This document shows, piece after piece, positions 52,979 to 61,658 of a stretch of DNA of 64,000 bases. The stretch's first letter is position 1; each line of letters starts with the position of its first letter. Source of the DNA: Galdieria sulphuraria (Eukaryota; Rhodophyta; Bangiophyceae; Galdieriales; Galdieriaceae); contig NW_005178457.1 in assembly GCF_000341285.1 (NCBI RefSeq), positions 62,001-126,000 of the forward strand. Direction: 5' to 3'. Under the pieces are notes generated by a model. The model was not told the DNA's origin, ran no database searches, and worked only from the letters and a program-made list of their open reading frames with translations. Both the position numbers and the translations under genes were made by a program.

Positions 52979-53823
52979 CCATAAAAATCATTTTCTATTC
53001 ATAATGAACAGTAGACTCTTTGTAAAGCCATTGAGATAAACACCCTTTTAGTATTTCATAGGTTGATTATATTCTTGACAAGGTTATTCTGAATTGCGAG
53101 TTGTGTTCCATCTCAAGAAAACTTTTAATGTTGAGAAAGAGTGGCATAAGACAAAAGAGTATCGTAGAAACTGTTTGATAGTTCAGGTCGTGAAAACGAC
53201 ATATTCTCAAGTTGAAGTCGCCTTTTCACGGTTTTTCTATCAACTAACTTTTTCTCCGAGTGATCACTGTCCGACGTGAAGTACCCATCACGGCAGAAAA
53301 ACAGCACTCGTTACTATCCTAACACTTTGAATTAGTGCCATAGTCGAGATTGACAAGTATTTTGATACGGTTTGAAACCACGTTTTATTACGAAATACGA
53401 CAGATATCAAAATTGTTGTGTGACTCTAAAGAGGACGACGAAATGCATTAGGGAATTGAAGTATTTTATTGTAATGGGTGATTTCACATGTCAGTTTGCT
53501 TATAAAATATGAAAATTACGTTAACTGATTATAAACAGCTGTCTTATAACCTAATTGCAAATGCAGTGTCGAAATAACCTCTAAATAGGATGGAAGAAGT
53601 ATGAAACTTATGATTTTTGGGAATCGAAAGTAACATACACTTTGTTTTGAAATAGTCCTTTCTTTATGTTGCATTTATATAGACCGACTTGTTAGTAGTT
53701 GCAATAATATTCCAGAAAAAGATGCATTTCCTTTTCAACCATCCAAGTCTAAAGGACAGTATTTGAATACTATTTCTTATATATCAGGCGTCCTAAAATA
53801 TTCCATATTTTGCAAGACACTAG
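52979..53823. other. Longest intergenic region, no gene recognised
   Basis: 845 bp between divergent genes (IF-1 and the TPR protein). Frames are short on both strands. A GGTTT-G-AAACC inverted repeat occurs near 53367. There is no tRNA fold, tandem repeat or mobile-element trace. Confidence 0.4.
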
Positions 53824-55731
53824 ATGTTAACGCATTTCTCGCAAGGCAGAATTTATCTTTGTATGCAAAGATTTCCTATCGATGGAAAAAGTCGTTCCAC
53901 AGCATTATTCTCAATGATTTCTACTCATCGAACTGGAAGACCTCCACTGTTATTTGCAAGTAGACCGGATTCGGAACTTAATGAAGAAGAGAAGCGACTA
54001 AAGGCTCAAATAATTAAAAGGAGAGAAAGACAGAAGAGAGCTTATAGACGAAAGAAGCTTGGTAGAAAAGTTGAGTCTCAAGCGTCCTCTTTGAAGTTGG
54101 ACTCCACCACTGACTTAAACTTTGAGTCAACGACTTGCAATAACGAAAAAGATATAACGCTCACTCATTTTACTAGAAATAACTTGTCCTTGGTATATCC
54201 TTCATTCTCCAGCTTTACTAATTTTCGAAAACATCTCGTCGCAGAACTAGAGCAAGGCTTCTCCAACTTAGATAAGGATGTTCAAAATTTTTTAGGATCC
54301 TTGTTGGTCTTTCCCAGTTCTTTTACACTTGAAGCAGCGTTGGTAGTTGGAAAATTCTTCAGTCCCAACGTCTTGGAAGATGTATTACGACAGTTTTTGT
54401 GGAAAGGCTTTATTTATGTGGATGAAGATATTCGATTCTTTTTAAATCCTCTAGTTAAACGTTATTTAGAATGGCACTATTATAGACCGTTGAATTCACC
54501 TAGAAGATGGGCTGTTTTGGAAGCCGAAATAGCTATTTTTCAATATTTTTATGAACAGATAAAGGAGCGAGTTCGAGATCACAAGATATATGTATCAGGT
54601 TTGGAACGCAAAATGTCGATGAAGTTTATCGATAGAGAACGAGACAATATTCTTATTTGTTTGAAACATGCACGAAGAAAGAGCAAAGAGTGTTTACAAG
54701 ACTTCTTAAGCAGTGGCGGCAGTATTTTTCGTTTTGGTTTGAGAGCAGAGAAACGTCTTCATTATTTTGGAGATGCTTTGGGACTTTGTTGTTCAGAATT
54801 TTTTTGTTGTTCATCTCATTCCAAAATGAACAATGTATATACTATTCCAAATGATTCTTGGAATAGCGAACAAGATGCCATATTATTGTATCATTTAGCG
54901 GAGTCTTATGCGGACGCTATGCAATGGGAAAAGGCAGAAACATTTGCACGATACAGCATTCGTTTACTGGAAGAACTGCATTTGGAAATTTCCAGTTATT
55001 CTTACTTTCCACCTTTATTACTACTTGGTAATATATTATATGAAACCGAACGTTTTGAAGAAGCCAAAATGTCCATATTATCAGCAATGGATTCCATTCG
55101 ACGTTTTGGTCTTTATTATTCGTCTTATACTGCCAACGCATTTATTATTCTTGTCAATCTCTTTTTGCAAGAAAATGACATTTTTAGTGCTCAACAAACT
55201 GCTTCTGATTTATTAGAAGTTGTTCGAAAGATTGGCTTCGATGAGTTACCATTATTTGCAGACACGATGGGAATGTTTGGTCTTATTTCTTATGCTTCAG
55301 GTGATTTAACAGAAGCAGAAAGGAATTTACGTTTGGCCTTGGAGTCTTTACGCAGTTGGAGTTGTTCATATTTATGGTTTGATGTTCCTATGAAGCATTG
55401 TATGCATTTAGATCTGTGGTTAATGGATTCTCTTTCGATAGTATTGAAAGCCCAAGGCAAATATGATGAAGCAGATAAATATAAGGAAGGAGTTGAGATG
55501 ATTGCTACCGAAAGAGATATTTGTTTGCGATATGTTTCAGATACTTCCATATCTCCTCATAAATGGACTATCCAAGACCTTGAGTGTTCTTCAGAGTTGA
55601 ATGGATGGAATAGTATTCCTAGTTGGATAGAGTATGAAACCAGCGAAGGATTATTTTCTAATGATGTTTGGAATACGTTTTATTCATTTCCGCCAAGTAT
55701 ACAACGTGTTTTTATTAAACATGTTTGTTGA
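53824..55731 (+). CDS. TPR protein with winged helix, resembling the C-terminal half of a STAND ATPase
   Basis: A single exon of 635 residues. The N-terminus may be a transit peptide, followed by a basic helix (EEEKRLKAQIIKRRERQKRAYRRKK). Residues ~150-215, with LGSLLVFPSSFTLEAALVVG, VLEDVLRQFLWKGFIYVD and FFLNPLVKRYLEWH, look like the winged helix that follows NB-ARC in STAND proteins. The second half contains TPR-like hairpins: LYHLAESYADAMQWEKAETFARYSIRLLEE, LLLLGNILYETERFEEAKMS, GLISYASGDLTEAERNLRLALESL and VLKAQGKYDEADKYK. No Walker A or other NTPase motif is present. Function unknown; a scaffold or regulator is plausible. Confidence 0.55.
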   Translation: MLTHFSQGRIYLCMQRFPIDGKSRSTALFSMISTHRTGRPPLLFASRPDSELNEEEKRLKAQIIKRRERQKRAYRRKKLGRKVESQASSLKLDSTTDLNFESTTCNNEKDITLTHFTRNNLSLVYPSFSSFTNFRKHLVAELEQGFSNLDKDVQNFLGSLLVFPSSFTLEAALVVGKFFSPNVLEDVLRQFLWKGFIYVDEDIRFFLNPLVKRYLEWHYYRPLNSPRRWAVLEAEIAIFQYFYEQIKERVRDHKIYVSGLERKMSMKFIDRERDNILICLKHARRKSKECLQDFLSSGGSIFRFGLRAEKRLHYFGDALGLCCSEFFCCSSHSKMNNVYTIPNDSWNSEQDAILLYHLAESYADAMQWEKAETFARYSIRLLEELHLEISSYSYFPPLLLLGNILYETERFEEAKMSILSAMDSIRRFGLYYSSYTANAFIILVNLFLQENDIFSAQQTASDLLEVVRKIGFDELPLFADTMGMFGLISYASGDLTEAERNLRLALESLRSWSCSYLWFDVPMKHCMHLDLWLMDSLSIVLKAQGKYDEADKYKEGVEMIATERDICLRYVSDTSISPHKWTIQDLECSSELNGWNSIPSWIEYETSEGLFSNDVWNTFYSFPPSIQRVFIKHVC

Positions 55732-55742
55732 GAGAAGCATTT

Positions 55743-55985
55743 ATGAAAGAAAGGATGAGCTTCTTCATGAAATGGATGGTGGAGATTGGTAAGATTCCTT
55801 TTCACTATGGAGTATCTACGAATACTTGTTTTGTGCTTGCAACAAACTTTATAAAAGAACAAAAACCACATAAGAAAACCAATAGATTGAGAGTTTCTAC
55901 TGTATTCTTAAAGCATAGGAAAAATCTCTTTTATGAAAACACAACAAGTAGAGTTTTAGAAAAGGTTCGTGAGTTGGGAGCTTAA
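55743..55985 (+). CDS. Small unrecognised ORF
   Basis: ATG to TAA, 80 residues, 11 nt after the TPR gene stop and 49 nt before the phytol kinase ATG. The peptide is basic (KEQKPHKKTNRLRV, KHRKNLF). No family recognised, and it could simply be 3' UTR. It is the only open frame in this 303-bp gap. Confidence 0.2.
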   Translation: MKERMSFFMKWMVEIGKIPFHYGVSTNTCFVLATNFIKEQKPHKKTNRLRVSTVFLKHRKNLFYENTTSRVLEKVRELGA

Positions 55986-56034
55986 ACTAAGACTGTTGAG
56001 TTGAAACATTTGACAGTTTCGTTGTAGAATTAGT

Positions 56035-56923
56035 ATGGCGCTTACGGGTTCTTACTTTATGTCCACTGTTTCTAGTATTCCTCCTTTTTTATTATCAACT
56101 GAAGTTGTGTTTGAGAGGAAGGATTTGATTGTAGCCTTTGCAGATCTACTCGGTGCTACTGCGTGGATTCTTTGCTGGCAGTGGGTCGCTTCCAAGAATT
56201 GGATAGAACGAACGATTAGTAGAAAGATTGTTCACATGACTTGTACTCCACTGTTTGTGCTGACTTGGCCGTTCTTTACTGATTCGTCTGGATCACGTTG
56301 GGTTGCTTGTTTAGTGCCACTAATTATGGGCTTACGGTTGTGGATTGCTGGAAAGGGTTGGTCGAGTGATACAATAAGCAAAGTAAGTTGTAAGTCTATT
56401 ATTTCTGTAGTGATCGTCAACTTGCTTTCAGATAGTCTCTCGAAAAGGTTCCATAGAAGAAGCATTGAAGGGTCCTCTTTATTATGTCATTGTGACTTTT
56501 TTGGTTACCTTGTTTTGTTGGAAAGATAGTCCACTTGGTATAGTTGCCTTGATGCAGCTTTGCCTTGGAGATGGATTTGCAGAAGTGGTCGGTCGTCGTT
56601 GGGGAAAGTCACTTACGTGGCCTTTTTGTCGGGACAAGAGTGTAATAGGAACTTTGGCTTTTTCTATCGCTGGATTTCTTGCCTCCTACTGTGCCGTTGT
56701 ATATTTTAATATTGTAGGTATGAAGTTTTACGGAACTGAGGAGCTTTCTACTTTTTCTCTCCTCATCATTACTTTGGCTTGTTCCGCTGTCGAGTTGGTA
56801 GGTTACCCTTATAGAATATGGCTAGTCTTATCTGTTGTTGTTTAGGTAAATTTCTGGGATGACAACTTTTCAGTTCCTCTCATGGCTATATTAATTGGCG
56901 CGCTTTTAACACGACATTCTTAA
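56035..56923 (+). CDS. VTE5: Phytol/farnesol kinase (VTE5/FOLK family)
   Basis: Three exons (56035-56382, 56432-56797, 56846-56923) give 263 residues with about six membrane spans. Family stretches: RTISRKIVHMTCTPLFVLTW with the conserved RKxxH, KGPLYYVIVTFLVTLFCWKDSPLG, ALMQLCLGDGFAEVVGRRWGK (the CTP-binding GDGxAdxxGrr motif), KSVIGTLAFSIAGFLAS, and the closing DDNFSVPLMAILIGALLT. Phytol kinase recycles phytol from chlorophyll breakdown into phytyl phosphate for tocopherol and chlorophyll; the paralogue uses farnesol. A short N-terminal extension could direct it to plastid membranes. Confidence 0.88.
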
Positions 56924-57062
56924 CCTTCCAAAGGCATATTCTTCGACACACGAGTAACAAATGAATGGCTTTGGTAAATTCGAAGCTTCGATGGGCATTT
57001 TAAAAGCAGCTGATGTGACAGTAAATAATGAATATTAGTTTTCTATTTGGGCTTTGTGAGAA

Positions 57063-57504
57063 ATGGTAGCATTTATCACTGGTAGTTATTTAGTACAGTC
57101 TCCTTCGATATTCCGCCGGAGCACAACTACAAGACTAGCCTTTCGCCATTCTATTCCTCAGGCTAGGAGCATGAAGAATTCCAAATATATCAGTATGAAG
57201 ACGGAAACAACTGAACAGAAAGAGTCTCCTTATAAAAAGTTGGAAGAGAATGTGCAAGCAAAGAAGAATGCCGAGTATCGAGGTCCTCAAGGGTTTACTC
57301 CTTATGCTGAAACTGTCAATGGGTAAGTATATTCTCAATCGACAGAAATAGAAACTCATATCTACTAGGCGTCTCGCTATGATAGGATTCTTTTCTATGA
57401 TCGTCGCCGAACTTTTTAATCCTTCTCATCCATCCTTGTTGAAACAAATGGAAATCATCTTTCCATTTGATAAACTTCCTTTTATTGGAAATATTTTGGG
57501 TTGA
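57063..57504 (+). CDS. One-helix LHC-like protein (HLIP/OHP type), plastid
   Basis: Two exons (57063-57322, 57369-57504) give 131 residues. The first ~45 are a Ser/Arg-rich transit peptide (FRRSTTTRLAFRHSIPQARS). The core, made by splicing, is GFTPYAETVNGRLAMIGFFSMIVAELF, matching the chlorophyll-binding helix consensus ExxNGRxAMxGF with the Glu and Asn/Arg ligands. Only one membrane span is present, so it belongs with the high-light-induced or one-helix proteins that bind chlorophyll during photosystem assembly or stress rather than with antenna proteins. It lies downstream of phytol kinase on the same strand, 139 bp away; both touch chlorophyll metabolism. Confidence 0.85.
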
Positions 57505-57606
57505 GAAAGGAATCATTTGGTAAACCTGTACATGTTGTATATGCTATTGGGAGAGAAGGGATTGATCGAACAATGTAAATAAAGTCTCATACATTCTTTC
57601 ATATTC

Positions 57607-58716
57607 CTATGTAAATGACAAGTCACTATTTTCATGCAACCATTTGAACAAATGAAAGATAAATGGTAACATATTATGCCGTCTCCTGTTCGACTCTCTT
57701 CGAATACTTCTCCTCTTCTCATCTTCCATGCGAGTTTGTATCTCCTTCATTTGCATGGAAATACTCATCCGTTCCACTTCCAGAGAACAACTTTCCAAGG
57801 CAGTTTGATAAGATAGCAATTCCTGTCTTATTTCAGAATCTCAAAGGTGCCTTTGCAGTATGCTTACTTGTTGCCATATCTTTAAAGGATCCCTCACAAC
57901 TGCCAACAAATTGAAACGTATTTCTCCTTCACCATATCGTTCAATACGTTTCTCTATCTCTGAGATAGCTACATCTGTCCAATGTCTTTCCGCAGTATAT
58001 GAACCTAAAATTCCCTTCAGTTAACAGGACTCATTAACTCAACCATTTCATACCTCTACAGATGGGGCCTTTCTTCAAACCATCTAATTCGTAAATCCTT
58101 CCTTGAAATGGAACGTAACTTATAAAGTGAAAAGAATCGCTTTTCTCTTTCTCATCAAACTATGTTTTTGTACAAATAGACTTTTGAGTTCACTCGTGCT
58201 CTATCAAAGAGTCTAAAACCAACCTCAAAAGAGAAATGCTGCAATCCTGATAGACTATTATGTGCAGAACGAATCGTTTCCGAGTTACTCAGAGCCAAAC
58301 CACGGGTTTGTGGATCAAAGTCTTTGGTGAATTCCTTAAACTCGGCAAGTTCAGAGCCTAGTTCCAAGTCCTTTGCATTGAAAACAACAGAGAGTAGTGC
58401 TTGAGTGCCACAAGCATTTTGGATTACTTGATTGGCAAAGAATAAATCGACATCTTGAGAAAAGGACAATTCTTGTTCGCTTCCTTGATCTGGCAACCAC
58501 TTGAATAGAAATATGAGACCGTGAACTGGCCTAATGACGATTGGTTACTATGAAAGCAGAAAGTTTTCCCAAAATAACCCACTCTAAACTACGTAAGAAA
58601 GCTGCATCTAACTGTAGAACTTCTTCTACTTTGACATCTTTGACACCAAGATCCTCCAAGAGTTGAGTAAAGACTGCTGGATCAGATTCAATAGTATTCC
58701 AACCGCCATCCTCCAT
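57607..58716 (-). CDS. UCHL5: Ubiquitin C-terminal hydrolase UCH37/UCHL5
   Basis: Deubiquitinase of the 26S proteasome (via RPN13) and, in animals, of INO80. Five exons (58583-58716, 58224-58530, 58054-58159, 57868-58004, 57607-57822) give 299 residues. Catalytic features: [30 protein letters not shown] after the first splice, [15 protein letters not shown] with the Cys nucleophile, [22 protein letters not shown] with the His and Asp, and the UCH37-specific tail [17 protein letters not shown], the ULD that docks on RPN13. The tail separates it from short UCH-L1/L3. It is divergent from the phosphodiesterase across 40 bp. Confidence 0.94.
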
Positions 58717-58756
58717 TGGGAAAAGAATAAGCAATCGTTGGCATATTTTATACCGA

Positions 58757-59748
58757 ATGATGTCCAAAGTTATTATTCCTAAGATAGTGGGACATAGAGG
58801 AGTTGGAAAGGAAGGACTTGCACCAGAAAATACTTTAAGAAGTTTTGTTCTCTGTATGGAGAGAAATATACCAGTATGCTATTCACTCGATGCAATGATC
58901 GTTGATTCACTTTCCAATAGTATATTGAAACTGATTTACGCGTTTGTAAAACTGGAGAAATTGTTCTTTTTCACGGTACACCGGTTGGCTTCTTATGTAC
59001 TTGAGAGATGGCGTACAATATTCATTCTTTTTGGAATAGGAAGGAACTATCCCTTTTTACAAGGATGGAACAAGTCGAATTGGTGACCTTTCACTGGAAG
59101 AACTAAAGAGATTGGATGTCGGTGGAGGACACACAATTCCTTCATTGGAAGAATTATTTGTTGCTATTGAAGAACAAAAGTTTAACTTGAAGTTGAATTT
59201 GGAATTGAAAGGTGAGATGGGTTTACAGAAGTTGTGGATTGTTGTTAGATATAAAGTCATATATAGGTGAAGAGTGGAAGAGAAAAGAGTCAGGTGACCA
59301 TCAGAGATTGTTGTTACTTGTAGAAAAGTATCATATGCAAGAAAGAGTAGACTATTGCTCTTTCCACCATGAAGCTTTAGCCCATCTGAAAGCATTATGT
59401 CCCGATGTAAAGATTACTTACTTATTCAATTATATGGGACAGCCAACTCCTTTGGATTTTGTAGAACAAGTAAGTTTGTTTTTTCTATTCATTATTTGTT
59501 TTATATGGACATAGACACAAAAGGCTTGTTATGGTGATGCTAATGGTGTTTCGATGCTCTTTCATTACTTAACTAAAGAACAAGTTTGTACAGCTCATGA
59601 GAAAGGTTTATCAGTTACAGTTTGGATGCCTTGGATATTCGATGATTCCGAAGAAGACTGGAAGAAGTGTTTAGAACTTCAAGTTGACTTGATCTGTTCC
59701 AATTATCCTTTTGGTTTAATGAATTTTTTAAGTAACATTTCGGAGTAA
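58757..59748 (+). CDS. Glycerophosphodiester phosphodiesterase
   Basis: Five exons (58757-58873, 58921-58983, 59040-59211, 59267-59469, 59515-59748) give 262 residues in frame. It has the GDPD motifs IVGHRGVGKEGLAPENTLRS with the first catalytic His, YIETDLRVCKTGEIVLFH with ExD metal ligands and the second His, IGDLSLEELKRLD, NLELKG with the third metal Glu, and VWMPWIFDDSEEDW near the end. It hydrolyses glycerophosphodiesters to glycerol-3-phosphate and an alcohol. The exon 2/3 junction is the weakest point: the model reads FHGTPEGTIPFYKDGTSR where most relatives have FHD...RTT, so either the site has diverged or a small exon was missed. Confidence 0.82.
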
Positions 59749-59807
59749 ACATGCAAGTGAAATCATATTTCCCAGTTCCCATTTGTATCGAACAAATATT
59801 ACGAATA

Positions 59808-60194
59808 TCATACGAATCCGAAGCAATCAGGACAAACCATTAGAGCACTGCCTCCACATTTCGTACATACTTGTCTCAAATTCTTTCCTTTGTATATAAA
59901 TTTTAGTTTTGAAAAGTTAGCCAGTTCAAAAGTGGATGCTACTGCTTGCTCATCACACACTTGTATGCTTCTGCTGTCGTGGCAACTACATAAAGAACAA
60001 GGAATTACTCCAGACCCTTTACATCGGGGACACAAAGTCTTTCTAACCCTATTTATATCACTCATATTATTACAGGTACGAGAATTGTGTCCCAATTCCC
60101 CACAGAAACTACACCTTCTTGCAATCTTGGTTTTTCTATCCAAAAAGTCTCTTGAAGGAGTTGAGATAACTTTTCGTGAAATTGGTGCAACCAC
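59808..60194 (-). CDS. Zinc-knuckle plus DnaJ-type zinc-finger protein, 5' end unresolved
   Basis: The open exon encodes at least 128 residues. It contains a CCHC zinc knuckle (CSFCGELGHNSRTC) and two CxxC pairs of DnaJ type: CPRCKGSGVIPCSLC and CTKCGGSALMVCPDC. This combination occurs in plastid proteins of algae and plants. The upper limit given (60194) is a GTG; the frame is open for some 25 further codons but without an ATG, so a first exon, probably with a transit peptide, must lie upstream in 60195-60500 and I could not fix it. Role presumably RNA- or protein-binding in an organelle; unknown. Confidence 0.6.
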   Translation of the reverse strand: MVAPISRKVISTPSRDFLDRKTKIARRCSFCGELGHNSRTCNNMSDINRVRKTLCPRCKGSGVIPCSLCSCHDSRSIQVCDEQAVASTFELANFSKLKFIYKGKNLRQVCTKCGGSALMVCPDCFGFV

Positions 60195-60894
60195 TTTACA
60201 AAGATAACCAGATGAATATCCTTGGAGATCATTTCTCAGTTGAGATCTATTGCAGCATCGGAAACCTTTGCATTAACAATTGAATACTTGACAAAAAGAA
60301 TGGAGTCCATCTTACTTGCATAGCGCAACAAACTCTTCCTCACTGAATATTCTTGTCTATAGATTATCCTTGTAGAGGAGCAAAGAGTATATTTATTTAC
60401 AAACAAACTGCAAAATAGGAAACATTTCACGGATAACTTGTGTGTTTTCATATGCAACGATTGAGAAATGGATTCAACATACAAAAGCCTTTGAACATTT
60501 TCTTAATCTTTGCGAGATTACAATTCACATTGTGGGAGGCGGTTTTGATAAGAAGCATTTCGATTTACAAAACTATACAACAATAAAAGAAAGAGAGAAT
60601 TCTAGTTCAAGAGAGAACTCAATAGGAAAGCTGTGCGATTATAGGAAAAGTCTTGAAAGATAATTCAATCCCCATTATTCTTTAAAATACTCGACAAATA
60701 ACCGCTTAACGAAAATAATCTTTCTTCAGAACTTAACTTTGGTATACCATATGAAGACTAGATATGAAAAGACAATGGAAATAATTTCAACAAGTTAGTA
60801 AAAGGAAATAAATGTCCAATTTCTTTGAAATACAAAGTCTCTTCAAAATGATTCATCGCTTCTTTCTACTGAAAATGAAAAATTCTGTTGGGTA
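60195..60894. other. Region upstream of the zinc-knuckle gene and uL23m
   Basis: 700 bp that should hold the missing first exon of the zinc-knuckle gene and the two divergent promoters. Open frames on both strands are short and unconvincing. No RNA gene or repeat was seen. Confidence 0.4.
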
Positions 60895-61394
60895 ATGTCA
60901 TTTCCAAAAGTATTTTTTCCCGACTTTTCTTTAAGGTTGCGTTTTCGCTTACCCAAACATGTAGTGGAAAGCTCTGGACCAGAAAATGTACAAGTTGAAA
61001 GAGTAAGAAATCCTGTTCATACTTTGGTTACAAGTTTAGCTAAAGATTGTCTTTTGAGGATCACACTTGGACTCGCGTCTTGGCTTTTCGAACCGAAACG
61101 ACAATGACCAAGCCAGAAATTCGTCAAATCCTTGAAAAACTTTATGGATTTGAAGTTGAAAAAGTACATACGAGTATTCGTCGAGGCAAAACTTACTATC
61201 TTCGTTATGGTCGTATGGGACAGTTGATGGCAACTCCCAAGAAGTTGAAGACTTCCCCTTTCAAAGTAGCATATGTTCGTTTAACTGAACACATTCGATT
61301 ACCCAAATCACCCTTATTAGCTCTACAAGAAATGGGAGAGAAAGCTCCGGCATCCTTACTTCCCGTGAATACAGATTCTTCTGCTGCTTCTTGA
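60895..61394 (+). CDS. MRPL23: Mitochondrial ribosomal protein uL23
   Basis: Two exons (60895-61002, 61059-61394) give 147 residues. The N-terminus FPKVFFPDFSLRLRFRLPK matches the mitochondrial L23 opening (VFFP). After the 56-nt intron come VLAFRTETTMTKPEIRQILE, LYGFEVEKVHTSIRRGK and FKVAYVRLTE, the L23 core that binds the 23S-like rRNA at the exit tunnel. The donor at 61003 (GTAAGA) is preferred over a later GT because it gives a typical intron and removes a non-conserved stretch. No long transit peptide is visible, as is common for this family. Confidence 0.85.
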
Positions 61395-61658
61395 AGAACG
61401 TGGTTTTATTTGAAACTCTTAACGGATGGGATCGTATTTGTTGGTTTATAACTGAGAAGTGGAAATAACCTTGCTGTACCAAGTAGATATGTTTGGTATG
61501 CAACTCGAGAGAAGGTGATTCCTTGTTCCAGTACGTTGTATGTTACAAGGTTATAGAGTATATAAAAAGAACATTCTTCTTTTATTATATTTTGTTTTCA
61601 CAAGTCACATTTGGCAATCAAATAGTATCCGAATAGACTTCCACAACAATTTGTCTTT

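Noticed and set aside
60442-60663. Plus-strand ORF of 73 codons
   Set aside because: Low-complexity polar peptide with no family features, in a region expected to be promoter and 5' exon of neighbours.
61003-61058. A 32-nt intron in uL23m using a donor at 61027
   Set aside because: The GTAAGA donor at 61003 gives a 56-nt intron and removes residues not found in the family.
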